Below, piece by piece: positions 1 to 10,612 of a DNA stretch of 35,619 nt (positions within the stretch are counted from its first letter, which is position 1; every line of letters starts with the position of its first letter). Source of the stretch: Conoideocrella luteorostrata (taxonomy: Eukaryota > Ascomycota > Sordariomycetes > Hypocreales > Clavicipitaceae); NCBI GenBank assembly GCA_032433595.1, contig JASWJB010000386.1, forward strand, positions 1-35,619. The letters are read 5' to 3'. The notes beneath the pieces are model-generated. The model had not been told where the DNA came from, did not search any database, and saw only the letters and a list, made by a program, of their open reading frames with translations. The position numbers were made by a program, and so were the translations under genes.

Positions 1-2746
1 CCCCCCCCCCCCCCCCGACCGATACAATTGTGACCAGAATCCTAATTTGTGGCCATCAACAGCAGCGGCCGCAGCGTCATCATCAGCCGACTCTTCCCTC
101 TCGTGAGTGCTGAATTTTGCAGCGGCATCCGCATCGACATTAGCAGCAGCAGCGGCATTTCTCACGTGGGCAGCAACATTCTCATCAGCAGCGGCGGCGG
201 CATCACAAGCAGCGGCGGCGGCGTCGTCATCATCACCAGCAGCGGCCTCACCAGCAGCATCATCATCATCGTTATCGGCAGACCTTTCCCCTCCCGACCG
301 CTACTATCGTAACCAGAATTCTAACCTATAGCCATCATTAGCAACGGCATCATTAGTAGCGGTAGCAGCGACATTTCTTGCGTGGGCAGCAACATCCTCA
401 TTAGCAGCGGCAGCGGCATCATCATCAGCAGCAGCAGCATCATCAACAGCAGGTAACTCGTACTTCTCCCGCATGCTGACTTTTGCCCTTTGCTGACCGC
501 TCCATCATCAACAGCAACAGCATCATCATTAGCAACGGCATCATCAGCAGCGGCAGCAGCGACATTTATACGTGGGCAGCAACATTCTCATCAGCAGCGG
601 CGGCGACATTTTTTGCGCGGGCATCAATATCCTCATCACAACCAGCGGCATCAGCAGCAGCGACAGCAGCGATACAGTAACATTCTCATCACAAGCAGCA
701 GCATCACCAGTAGCGGCATCATCAGCAGCGGCGGCATTATCGTCATTACTAACAGTAGAAGCAGCGGTACCAGCGACACTTTTTGCGTGGGCATCAATAT
801 CCTCATCACAGCCAGCGGCATCACTAGTAGCGGCAGCAGCATCGTCACCAGCAGGTAACTCTTCCCTCTCCCAGGTGCTAACTTTTGCCCTCTGCTAACC
901 GCTCTATCATTAGCAGCAACAGCATTATCATCAGTAACGGTATTATCAGCAGCGGCAGCAGCGACATTTCTACGTATGCAGCAACATTCTCATTAGCAGC
1001 GGCGGGATTATCGTCACCGGCGGCGGGAGCATCTAACTTTTCCCCTCCTCAACCAATACAATCGTGACCGAAGTCGTGGCCGAAATCCTAACCTGGAGCC
1101 ATCATCATTATTATCAGCAGCAGCAGCAGAAGCATCCGACTTTTCCCTCTCCCGACCGATACAATCTTGACCGGAGTCCTTACCTGTGGCTGTCAGTAGC
1201 AGCGGCACCATCATCATTATCAGCCAGCTCTTCCCTCTCGTGAGTGCTAGCTTTTCTCCTCTCTCAAGTGCCAACAGCAGCGGCATTTCTTGCGTGGCAG
1301 CAACATCTGACTCTTCCTCCTCCCGACAGCTACCATCTTGACCATAAACCCGACCGGAATCTTGACCTGTGGCCATCATCACCAGCAGCAACGGCATCAT
1401 CATCATCATCGGCGGCGGCGGCGGCGGCATCATCAGTGGCGTCATCATCATTATCAGCGGCGGCGGCGGCATTTCTTGTGTGGGTACCAACATCCTCATC
1501 AGCAGCAGAAGACTTTTCCCCTCCCGACCGCTACTATCGTAACCAGAATTCTAACCTATGGCCATCAGCAGCAGCAGCATCATCACCAGGAGCTGACTTT
1601 TCCCCCTCCGACCTCTACGATCGTCATCAGAAACCCGACCGGAATCCTGACCTGTGGCTATCATCATTAACAGCAGCGGCGGTGGCATTATCATCATCAT
1701 CACCATTAGCAACGGCATTAGCAGCAACGGCATCACCAGCGGCATCATCTGACATTTCCCCCGACCGACCGCTACCGTCGTGACCAGAAACCCGACCGGA
1801 ATCCTGACCTGTGAATATCATCATTATCAGCAGCAGCGACATCATCAGAAGCAGCATCATCAGAAGCAGCATCATCATCATTAGCGGCGGCGGCGACGGC
1901 GGCATCATCGTCACCAGCAGCGGCGGCATCATCAATGGCATCATTATCAGCAGCGGCGGCGGCGGCGGCATCGTCATCATTATCAGCAGCGGCAGCGACA
2001 GCATCATTATTAGCTAACTCTTCTCTCTCGTGAGTGCTAACTTTTTCCCCTCCCTCAAGAGCTAACAGCAGCGGCATTTCTGTGGCAGCAACATCTAACT
2101 TTTCCCCCTTCCGACCGCGACTATCGTGACGAGAATCCTGACGTTTGGCCATCATCATCAGCAGAAACGGCATCATTATCATCATGAGCAGCAGCAGCGG
2201 CATCATCAGCGGCGGCATCATACGCGGCATCATCTTCATCATCAGCAGCGGTGGCAGCATCTTTTTCCCCTCTTTCAAGTGCTAACAGCAGCAGCGGCAT
2301 TTCTTGCGCGGCAGCAACATCATCATTAGTAGGAACAGCATCATCATCATTATTAGGTAACGTTTCCCCCTCCCGACCGCTACTATAGTGACCAGAATCC
2401 TAACTTATGGCCATCATTACTAGAAGCAGCAGCGGCACCATCAGCAGCGACAGCAGCGACATTTCTACGTGGGCAGCAACATTCTCATTAGCAGCAGCGG
2501 GATTGTCGTTATCAGTAGCAGCAGTATCTGACATTTCCCCTCCCGACCGATACAATCGTTACCAGAATCCTGATCTGTGGCAATCAACTACAGCGGCCGC
2601 AGCATCATCAGCTGACTCTTCCCTCCCGTGAGTGCTGAATTTTCCCCTTTCCCAAGTGCTAGCAGCAGCAGCGGCGTCATGAGCAGCGGCGGCATTTCTT
2701 GCGTGGCAGCAGCACCATTATCAGCAGGAGCGGCATCATCATTACC

Positions 2747-2953
2747 TGTTGGAATCGTGCCGCCAAGCACACAACAAGAGCACGGAGCGAGTCACGTGGT
2801 CACCTTTCGGCCACCCTATTTATACGAGTATCGTAGGCATCGTATCTTGACTTGTTTTTCCCCTCTTAGATAGACAGAGACTATTATTGAATATATTGTA
2901 TTTTGATGCATTTGATCTAGATCAACTTGCACAGCACCCCTGTGTAACCCACA
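2747..2953 (-). mobile_element. Solo LTR, copy 1, inserted in triplet array 1
   Basis: A 207-bp block that is the reverse complement of blocks at 31277-31476 and 35129-35324. On its own strand it runs TGTGGGTT...TTCCAACA, so it has the TG...CA ends of an LTR. Shared internal landmarks are a GATCTAGATCA palindrome, GAATATATT, a TATA-type stretch (TATTTATA on the + strand), GGTGACCACGTGA and GCTTGGCGGCA. The flanks are 5'-TTACC and TTATT-3', so a 5-bp target duplication is at best degenerate. No internal retroelement region is attached. It splits an otherwise continuous array, so it arrived after the array formed. Confidence 0.75.
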
Positions 2954-3052
2954 TTATTATTATCAGGTGACTTTTCCCCGTCACGACCTCTACAATAGTA
3001 ACCAGAATCCTAACTTGTGGCCATCATTATTAGCAGCAGCAACAGCATCATC

Positions 3053-3106
3053 AGCAGCGACAGCAGCGACAGCAGCGACAGCAGCGACAGCAGCGACAGC
3101 AGCGAC
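3053..3106 (+). repeat. Six tandem copies of a 9-bp unit AGCAGCGAC
   Basis: Perfect 9-bp repeats inside array 1, directly before a K word. They are a clean example of local slippage expansion within the triplet array. Confidence 0.9.
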
Positions 3107-3454
3107 ATTTGTACGTGGGCAGCAACATTCTCGTTAGCAGCAGCGACATTTCTTGCGTGGGCAGCAATATCCCCATTAACAGCAGCAGCAGTAGCATCAA
3201 CACCAGCGGCAGTATCAACACCAGCGGCGACGGCGACATTTCATGCGTGGGCGGAACATCATCATCATCAGCAACGGCATCAGCAGCAGCAGCGACATTT
3301 CTTGCGTCGGCGGTCCATCGTCATCAGCGGCAGCTGCGGCATCATCATTATCAGCTGACTCCTCCCGTCTCCCGAGTGCTGACTTTTCCACTCTCCCAAA
3401 TGCTGACAGCAGCAGCGGCATCAGCGGCAACATCATCATCAGCAACAGCAGCAG

Positions 3455-3511
3455 CGGCATTCATCAGCAGCAGCGGCATTCATCAGCAGCAGCGGCATTC
3501 ATCAGCAGCAG
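3455..3511 (+). repeat. Three tandem copies of a 19-bp unit
   Basis: CGGCATTCATCAGCAGCAG is repeated with period 19 from 3455, 3474 and 3493. The period is not a multiple of 3, so the expansion shifts frame. This argues against selection for a protein in this stretch. Confidence 0.9.
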
Positions 3512-4440
3512 CGACATTTCTTGCGTGGGCATAGCATCGTGATCATCATCGGCAACAGCATCATTAGCATCAACAGCATCATCAACAGCAACATCTGACT
3601 CTTCCACCTTCCGACCGCTATACTGCCGTGACCAGAATACCCACCACAATCCTGACCTATGGCTGTCATCATTAGCAGCAGCAGCATCATCATCAGGTGA
3701 ATCTTCCCCTCCCTAGCTCTGCCATCGTGACCAAAATTCTAACTTGTGGCCATCAGCAGCAGCAGCGGCGGCGGCTGCGACATTAGCTAACTTTTCCCTT
3801 CCCGATCGCTACTATCGTGACCAGAATCCCAATGTTTAGCCATTATTATCAACATCCTCATTGTAACCACTAGCAGCGGGGTCGGTACCAGCAGCGGCAG
3901 CGACATTTCTTGCGTGGGCAGCATTATCATCATCAGCAGCAGCAGCAGCAACATTTCTTGCATAGACAGCAACATTCTCATCAGCAGCAACCGCAGCAAC
4001 CGCAGCAATAGCATCAGCAGCGGCAGCGGCAGCGGCAGCGGCATTATTACTATCGGCAGCGGCGGCAACATCCTCATCGGCAATAGAATCATGTCACAAG
4101 TGAGCAGCTATGGAAGTCGGGTCTCTAAGGCAGTGGAAGCCGCATCATTTAACTTTTCCTCCGACCAACCGCTACTATCTTGACCAGAATCCGGCCCGTG
4201 GCCATCATCATCAGCAGTATCATCATTAGTAGCTGATTTTTTTCCCCTCCTAAACTCTACGATCGTGATCAGAAACCCAACCAGAATCCTGACCTATGGC
4301 CATCATCATTATCAACAGCAAGCGGCGGCATTAGAAGCAGCATTATCCCCATCAGCAGCAACGGCATTATTAGCAGCAGCAGCAGCATCATTTGACTTTT
4401 CCCCGACCGGCCGCTACTATCGTGACCGGGAATCCCGATT

Positions 4441-4920
4441 TGCAATGTATGATGCTTCTTGCAACCTGTACGTTTTCCGATAATTTTACCTTTCAATGAG
4501 CTCGTCAACTGACTTGCAATGTCTGATACTTTTTGCAGGCCGTACGTCTTCCGAGATTGAAACATTTCCACGACCCCCCCGCAGCATGTACGTCTTCCGA
4601 GATCAAAAACTTTCCACGAGCTCCTTACAGCCTATACGTCTTTCGAGATTTGAGCCTTTTCATAAGCTCGTTAGATTAGCCTGCGATGTCCAGTGCTTCT
4701 TGCAGAACCTGTACATCTTCTGAGATGGAAGCCTTTCAACGTCTTCGTCAGATCGACTTGCGGTATTTCATGCTCATACATCTTCCGAGATTTGAGCCTT
4801 TCCACGAGCTCCTTGCAGCCTGTACGTCTTCCGAGATTTGAGTCTTTCAACAAGCTCGTCAGATTAACCTGCGATGTCCGACGCTTCTTGCAGAGCCCGT
4901 ACGCCTTGCGAGATTACACT
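4441..4920 (+). repeat. TTCCGAGATT minisatellite, block 1
   Basis: Degenerate tandem units of about 46-75 bp built on TACGTCTTCCGAGATTTGAG, CCTTTCCACGAGCTCCTT and GCAGCCTG, with a second variant carrying CGTCAGATTGACTTGCAATG. It directly follows the last M word of array 1 and precedes a hairpin junction. The same block follows arrays 4 and 5, so it is the 3' module of the composite unit. Short ORFs inside run through the repeat units and look spurious. Confidence 0.85.
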
Positions 4921-4928
4921 GTCCTTAT

Positions 4929-4961
4929 GGTCTACTTCTTTACTCCTTAAAGAAGAAGACC
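4929..4961. repeat. Hairpin at the junction of two composite units
   Basis: GGTCTACTTCTTT (4929-4941) pairs with AAAGAAGAAGACC (4949-4961) at 12 of 13 positions around a 7-nt loop. Weaker complementarity continues outward (CACTGTCC against the TTAGTG side). It lies where the minisatellite of one unit meets the head of the next. The equivalent place at 28515-28610 is also an imperfect palindrome, as expected if the unit carries terminal inverted repeats. Confidence 0.65.
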
Positions 4962-5630
4962 TAAAGGCCTTAGTGTCCTAGTCTTAAAACGGCTTACAGT
5001 GTCCTCCTTTTTTCGCTTACAACCCGAGCGAAAAACCACCCATCCCGCCGGCATTTTGTGCGCTGCTCGCCGTAGAGTTGCCGGGAGCGCGGGGCGTGCC
5101 GGGAGCGGCTTGAATTTAGTTGCATCGTAATCTCTGCCTTGTTGCGACTCTTTTGCGCCAGGTTTGGGCGTGCTTGCGTGGGCTGGTCGCTGAGTTGTAG
5201 TGGCTGGCGTGTATGTCTGGTTTTTAGCGGATTGCACGCCGGGTGTTTTGTTTCACGCCTTTCTTTCTATTGCATCTTGTGCGCCTGATTTATGTGCATC
5301 TTTTGCAACAGGTTTAGTTTGGTCTCATGGTGTTGATGTTGTGTTGTGTCGTGGTGTGGTGTGGTGTTGTGTGCCGCTGTAAGCCCCAAATTGCTGGCCC
5401 GACCAAGACCAAGCACGGTTTTTGGCAGTCTACGCACTAAGTATTATATTAAAGGCGCTGCATCTTGTTGCATTTTTCACGCCGTGGGTTTCTGCATCTT
5501 TTGCACGAGTGTTTACTTGGTCTTGTGCGCTGGTTATTGTTTTACTCTCGTGCTACTTACCAGCCCCCCTTCTCCTCCCCTATCGCTGGTCCCGACCAAG
5601 CCTTGCTTTTCTTGTGCTGCTGTTCTTGCG
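4962..5630 (+). mobile_element. Head and middle modules of composite unit 2
   Basis: The head begins near TTAGTGTCCTAGTCTTAAAA and contains the conserved block GCGAGCGAAAAACCACCCAT / CCCGCCGGCATTTTGTGCGC / CGCAGAGTTGCCGGGAGCGC (about 5020-5105). The same block occurs at 9806-9870, 18445-18520, 23230-23310 (-), 23505-23580 and 28660-28735. The middle is T/G-rich with recurrent GTGCATCTTTTGCA, GCGCCAGGTTT and CGCACTAAGTATTATATTAA. It ends at GTCCCGACCAAGCC just before the next triplet array. Small ORFs here are not conserved between copies and I do not call them. Confidence 0.75.
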
Positions 5631-5853
5631 TAGGCAGCGTCATAATTATCGGCAGAAATGGCATTATCATTATCAGCAGCGGCGGCATCATCATCAATAT
5701 CATTATCACCTAACTCTTCCCTCTCCTGAGTGCCGACATTTCACCTCTCCAGAATGCTAGATTTTCCGCTCTCCGGAGTGCTAGCAGCAGCGGCAACATT
5801 CTTATCGGCAGCAATGGAATCATCATTAGCAACGGTAGTAGCAACGGCATTAT

Positions 5854-5885
<32 letters not shown>

Positions 5886-6740
5886 TCATTATCAGGTGAC
5901 TTTTCCCCCTCTCGACCGCTTCTATCGTGACCAGAATCCTGACCTGTGGCCTTCATCATTAGCAGCAGCGGGCGAAATCACCATCAGTTGACTTTTCCCC
6001 TCCCTCTCGACTACTACTATGGTGACCAGAATCTAACCTGTGGCCATCATCATCATCATTGTCATCAGAAGCAGCGGCATCATCATCAGCAGCTGCTGCA
6101 TCAGTAGCAACATCATCATCAGCAGAAGTAACACCGATATTTCTTGCGTGGGCAGCAACATTCCCATCAGCAGTAGCAGCGGCATCGTCATCACCAGCAG
6201 CAGCAGCAGCAGCATTTGAATTTTTCACCTCCCGACCGCTACTACCGTGACCAGAATCCCGACCGAAATCCTGACCTGTGCCCATCATCATCATCATCTT
6301 CATCAGCAGCAGCAGCGACATTTTTTACGTGGGCAGCAACATTCTCGTCAATGGCAACGGCATCACCAGCAGCAGCAGCGGCATTATCATCAGCGGCGGC
6401 GGAGGCAGCGACATTTCCTGCGAGGGCAGAACATCTCCATCAGCAGAAACGGCATCATTATCAGCACCAGCAACAGCGATGATTCTTAAATGGAAGGCAC
6501 ATCGTTATCAGCAGCAGCAGCGACATTTATTGCGTGGGCAGCAACATCAGTATCATCAGCAACGGCATTAGCAGCAGCAGCATCATTATCATCATCATCA
6601 TCATTATCAGGTAAATCTTCCCCCTCCCGAGCTCTACTATTGTGACCAGAATTCTAACCTGTGGCTATCATCAGCAGCAGCGGCGGCGACGGCGACATCT
6701 CTTGCGTGGGCAGTACATCGTCATTAGCAGCAGAGGTATT
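5631..6740 (+). repeat. Composite-repeat triplet array 2 (truncated)
   Basis: Starts with GCGTAGGCAGCGTCATAATT, as the other arrays do, then alternates CAG/CAT triplets with K, M and N words. It ends abruptly near 6740 in unique sequence, with no minisatellite and no 3' inverted end. This copy is therefore 3'-truncated. Confidence 0.85.
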
Positions 6741-6879
6741 TCTTGTTTCATTTTGGTAAAGGCTTGAAAAAGTCGATGGCGAGTTACCTGCTCTTGTTTG
6801 GTTTACTTATGGAAAAAATAAACTTGAGTTAAAGTTGAAGGATCACATATTCACATCTGGCATTAGGATGACAAGGATC

Positions 6880-7373
6880 TTACAGTCTCTGTCGGTATAT
6901 TTCGCGGGTAGCACATCTAGAAACACTTTTGTCCCGCTGAGGAAGCAGGAGCGCCACCTTGTGTAACAATGCCCTCAACATGAAAAGAACTGCCGTGAGT
7001 CTTTGTATGCCTTGGTAACGGATGCAAATAGCATTAGACAGTAGTGTAGTTAGCGATTGAATACTACTCCCGTCGTCAACGCCGCTTGGATCAATGCTAC
7101 CACTGCAGTCAGAAGCGCCTGTTTGAATACCCAGATTGGCACCCTTATAATTGACATCCTTCCGCATGGGCAGGTCTTTGTAAATGCCAGTCAAACCAAG
7201 GAGGAAGAATCGAGATAGAGACACACGTATAATGGTGTGATCATCCCTGAAAAGATCACAAGCGCAGGAGGCAAGCAACAAGGCTTCATAGAGCAAGCCT
7301 ACATTCCAAGCAAGCTCATAGGTCTGTCTCAACCGCCGTAATATCTCATAGTCGAGGCAGCCGCGAGCAAACC
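6880..7373 (-). CDS. Hypothetical protein fragment, weak
   Basis: An open frame of about 160 codons reading leftward. The part from the first Met is 150 aa (7332 to 6880) and opens MRQTYELAWNVGLL. The frame stays open upstream to about 7373, where an AG (ACACAG/GTTTGCTCG on the - strand) could be a splice acceptor, so the start may be in an unseen exon. The first half is Leu-rich with two modest hydrophobic stretches (ALLLASCACDLF and SRFFLLGLTGI), and there is another near the C terminus (LTAVLFMLRALLHKVALLL). I recognise no family or motif. Base composition is ordinary, unlike the flanking array. It could be a degraded gene or a chance ORF. Basis: open frame only. Confidence 0.25.
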
Positions 7374-7374
7374 T

Positions 7375-9193
7375 GTGTCTCGTCTATTGCACTGTCTATT
7401 CGGATCACAAGAGTCTAGACGTAGCTTGTGCGGAGATTTGTGTTATCGAGATTTCCGCGAAGTACAATTAGGGAACACATCCAAGTACACATGTTGGAAT
7501 ATAAGACATGATAATAACTTACTGATTGAGCATTTAGTGAGCTCACACTTTTGCGCTGTGGCGCAACGGATATTTAATCCGACAACACACGGCTGCTCCC
7601 AATAAAGAGCGCGTTTGCTGTGCACTGGTGAAACCCCCACCTTCACCTCCCGAAGAATGTTTTTTTTTTTTTTCTAGAAAGGAAAAAAGACTTCCGAGAA
7701 CCGGCTGAGCGATTTACCGTGTTTGTTTTTGTTTGTCTGCCAGACAGCCTCACCTGGTGACTAGTTTGCCTCTGGCAATGCCGCGAACCAACGGATCGTC
7801 CAAATTCACTCCAGCTCCTGCTTCAGCTCCTGCTTCAGCCCTCCACTTTACGTTTCAAATTATTTATGAAAGCGCCAATAGAGTACACCTGTCTGCCGCC
7901 AAGGCAAAAACATGATGCGCCTCTCGACACAGCCACCCATGCATAGTGTGGGCTTCGGTGTCAAGATAGCGTACTTTTCACTCCACACTCCGCACCCTAC
8001 ACGCTCAATGCTGCGTCCCGTGAGTGTATACACTCCAACGCACATCGTGCGGCGTGCCTTCTACAATGGCGGTGTGTAGTATGTAGAGTTTATTTGTTGG
8101 TTTTCGTGAGCACAATGTCTCACTTCTCCTTTTTTGACTTTCTTCAGACGCCTTGTCCAACCAAAAAGATAACACATGTCCACGGCCTGTTGGCTTCTCG
8201 AGGGTATGGGGTGTGATGCACGAGATGCCTGGCGTACTAGTAAATAGTACCTACACAAAATCCGCCGAATGCAGTACTTGCTAGGACTTTAATGTTTTCT
8301 CCGCCAATACTACGGAGTATTCCGGCTCGTATTTCGTCGGACACGGAATCAAGTACTGGCTGAAACCGCGGCCAGCACCCGGGAGACAACTTGTGGGAAC
8401 CTCGCCGCCGACCCAGCAGCAGCGAGCAGCCGCCAAATGACCCTATCCATCTGATGGACAAAAAATTCGGAAAAATGAACCCACTTAAGAGAATCTAGCC
8501 AGATACAGAATAAGCTATACAGGACAGGGTAGACGAAAATTCTGATCTAGTTTACTTGCCCAGAATGATGCAATGAGGCTCTGCTCCGTCCTCTTGTCCA
8601 CATGTGAGATGGAAACGCGGTGCGCCCTCTCCGTTAGCCACTTCCCAGCTGATATATAAACAGAAATAACATCTCGCTGATTTCTAGCGCCTCTTGCGGT
8701 TTTTTTTTTTTGGCCTCACCCCGTCGGGTTATAGACATTTTCCATCAAGGGTAGACTGCTTTGTAGTTACCCATTTCACAAGCCAAGTAAGACCTTATTC
8801 GGGGCCAATCTTCTCCCAACAGCCTGCTAACTCTTCCCATAACCTCATCCTGTGCGTCTAATTACTTTTTGAACTCAGCCACGCGCATACTAAAGCCAAA
8901 GACGGACGACAATGGTAAATCCAGGCTTGTCGGGCTATGAATGTCCGCCGCATTTGCCGCACAACGGCGCGAGAAAAATCGCCACGGAAGAGAACAAAGG
9001 CTCACGTTGTCCCGCTTGCGGCAGGGCTCGCGATTTTCCCGTGAGCCGGCACCGAACGTGCTCCCCGCCTCCCAATACACCACGGGGTCCGCCTAGGGCT
9101 AGCAGGTTTCGCTAGCCGGCCGCGGGAAAGAGGGAAGGGAAACTGATCTAGCAGTGAGCGACCACACAAGACAAGGGCATGGTCTAATGGCGT
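7375..9193. other. Unique sequence without a convincing gene
   Basis: Only short, unconvincing ORFs on both strands. Visible structure includes a possible LTR-like start TGTTGGAATATAAGACATG at 7494 and an A-box-like TGGCGCAACGGATA near 7559. T runs lie at about 7660-7674 and 8700-8712. A stem GGCTCACG (8999-9006) pairs with CGTGAGCC (9040-9047). These could be worn retroelement (LTR or SINE) remains, but none is complete. Confidence 0.5.
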
Positions 9194-9269
9194 GCGGGTG
9201 AGAAATTACACGACCCATCGCTGTCAATGTGGCTAAGCGGACCAAGGGGTCGTGTAGTTTTGCACCCGC
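9194..9269. mobile_element. 76-bp hairpin element (mini-MITE)
   Basis: A left arm GCGGGTGAGAAATTACACGA + CCC (9194-9216) is inverted at 9247-9269 with three mismatches in 23, separated by 30 nt. Compact size and long arms fit a very short MITE. I see no clear target-site duplication. It could also be a stem-loop from another source. Confidence 0.5.
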
Positions 9270-9596
9270 CTGGTTAGGTACATGTTATTTCGCTGAATAG
9301 TTCGCCTCACAGTTGGAGGAATCTAAGTTTGTGTTTCACTTAGTGACCATTTTTGGGATAGGATATCGGATAAGAAAGGCTATTAGTGTCAGAGGAATTC
9401 GGTGAGGCTGAAAGTGCGGGGATACGAGGAATACGAGATATCAGAGGCAGGAAAAGCTGGCACAAAAGGAAGCATTTGGACAGGAATTGAAAGGGGAATC
9501 AAACCATCCATCGTCGTCGTCAATATTCATCAATTCATGGAGCGAGCCGCCAAGAGGGTTTTCGTTGATGGGGCAAAAGGGCAATCCTCCAGCGAC
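9270..9596. other. Unique spacer, nothing recognised
   Basis: About 330 bp between the mini-MITE and the first S-element fragment. Short ORFs of 75-90 codons on both strands run into the repeat at 9597 and look spurious. Confidence 0.5.
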
Positions 9597-9805
9597 CACT
9601 GCCACAAGCTCCAACCCAACCCGGCGTGAAGGGCCGCGCAGCGGCGCGCGGGGATTTTGCCGGATCAGAGTTTCGCTTTTTACAGACCGTTTGCAAGGCG
9701 TACAAGTATACACCCACTCTACGCAATGGTGTGTGTGTGTGTGCGGTCTTGGTCAGGGTCCGGCAATAGGGGCTCGCACGCAACTCGTCACCCAGTGCCC
9801 CAAAC
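9597..9805 (-). mobile_element. S element, partial (3' half only)
   Basis: Begins CACTGCCACAAGC and CAACCCGGCGTGA, then GGATTTTGCCGGATC, CGCTTTTTACAGACC, TTGCAAGGCGTA, GCGGTCTTGGTCAGGG and CAATAGGGGCTCGCACGCAA. The same order occurs in S at 22965-23190 and, reverse-complemented, at 18580-18767. The copy stops at GTGCCCCAAAC (9805), where it is fused to the conserved head of a composite unit. The head's own first 120 bp or so are missing here. The junction has a few bases of shared GGCAC/GCAC. Confidence 0.75.
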
Positions 9806-10380
9806 GGCACCCATCCCGCCGGCATTTTGTGCGCTGCCCGCCGCAGAGTTGCCGCGCGCGTCGGGAGTAGCTTAATGCTAGCTGTATTGTTATCTCTGCG
9901 TTCCTGTGAGTTTTTTGCTCTAGGTTTTAGCCTGCTACAATCGCTAGTTGTTAAGTTATAGTAGTTAGTGTAAGCGCGCGTAATTATTTTAGCTAATTAC
10001 ACGCTGGGTAATTTGTTTTATACCTTGCTTTTTTTAGCAACTTATGCGCTAGGCTCCTGTGCATCTTTTGCATTAGGTTTGGTCTTGTCTCGTGGTGTTA
10101 GTATTAGTGTTAGTGTTGTGTTATAGTGTGGTGTTGTGCGTGCCGCTTATAAGCCCTTAATTGCTAGCCCGACTAAGACTAAGCACGGTTTTTAGCGGTT
10201 TACGCACTAAGTATTATATTAAGGGCGCCCGCCTCTTCTTGTATTGTATACGCTATTAGTTTCTGCATCTTTTGCACTAGTTTTTATTTAGTCTTGTGCG
10301 CTGATTATTGTGTTAGTCTTGTGCTACTTACTAGCCCTCCCCGTGTCGCTAGTCCCGACCAAGCCATGATTTTCTTGCAC
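9806..10380 (+). mobile_element. Head (partial) and middle of composite unit 3
   Basis: The head enters at CACCCATCCCGCCGGCATTT and continues through the T/G-rich middle to GTCCCGACCAAGCC. Compared with the 4962-5630 copy, this middle is visibly enriched in TA: GACCAAGACCAAG has become GACTAAGACTAAG, GCTGGCCC has become GCTAGCCC and TTTTGGC has become TTTTAGC. These are CpA/TpG-to-TpA changes, the signature of repeat-induced point mutation. Confidence 0.75.
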
Positions 10381-10528
10381 ACTGGGCGCTGCTGTTGTTC
10401 TTGCGTAGGCAGCACCATAATAATCGGCAGAAACGGCAGCAGCAGCAACAGCGGCAGTGGCATCGTCATCATCATCATCATTATTATTATCGTCAACATC
10501 ATCGTCATTATTATCATTATCACCTAAC

Positions 10529-10612
10529 TTTTTCCTCTCCCCAGTGCTGACTTTTTCCCTCTCCCGAGTGCTGACTTTTCCCCTCTCCAGAGTGTTTACT
10601 TTTCCCCTCTGC
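10529..10612 (+). repeat. N-word tandem cluster
   Basis: Three to four direct repeats of about 24 bp, each GAGTGCTGACTTTTCCCCTC + TCCC with small changes. The cluster sits just before an M-type CCGACCGCT. A second such cluster is at 29977-30085, so N is a discrete module that multiplies locally. Confidence 0.8.

Larger units (their letters stand above)
1..4440 (+). repeat. Composite-repeat triplet array 1 (left part off window)
   Basis: Low-complexity DNA made mostly of C-first triplets (CAG, CAT, CGG, CAA, CAC, CTC), in runs such as CATCATCAGCAGCAGCGGC. Three words interrupt it. K is about ATTTCTTGCGTGGGCAGCAA. M is about CTCCCGACCGCTACTATCGT followed by GACCAGAATCCTGACCTGTG and GCCATC. N is about GAGTGCTGACTTTTCCC. 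M recurs every 80-400 bp, which gives a higher-order repeat. Many ORFs of 60-180 codons open on both strands (Ser/Ile/Ala-rich or Met/Leu/Asp-rich), only because the triplets lack stops. No frame persists across the array, so I call no genes. An LTR is inserted at 2747-2953. The first 16 bases are a C run. Confidence 0.9.

Noticed and set aside
1..16. Poly-C start as a telomere or telomere-proximal mark
   Set aside because: Sixteen C residues followed by an M-word-like GACCGATAC look like an expanded CCCTCCCGACC. There are no TTAGGG/CCCTAA repeats.
49..2329. Many 60-180-codon ORFs on both strands in the triplet arrays (for example 1244-1783, 1772-2278, 11871-12350, 24269-24910)
   Set aside because: CAG/CAT/CGG triplets and their complements contain no stops, so open frames arise in several phases at once. 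Frames change at M words and at 19-bp repeats, starts are arbitrary, and products are pure Ser/Ile, Met/Leu or Asp/Ala runs.
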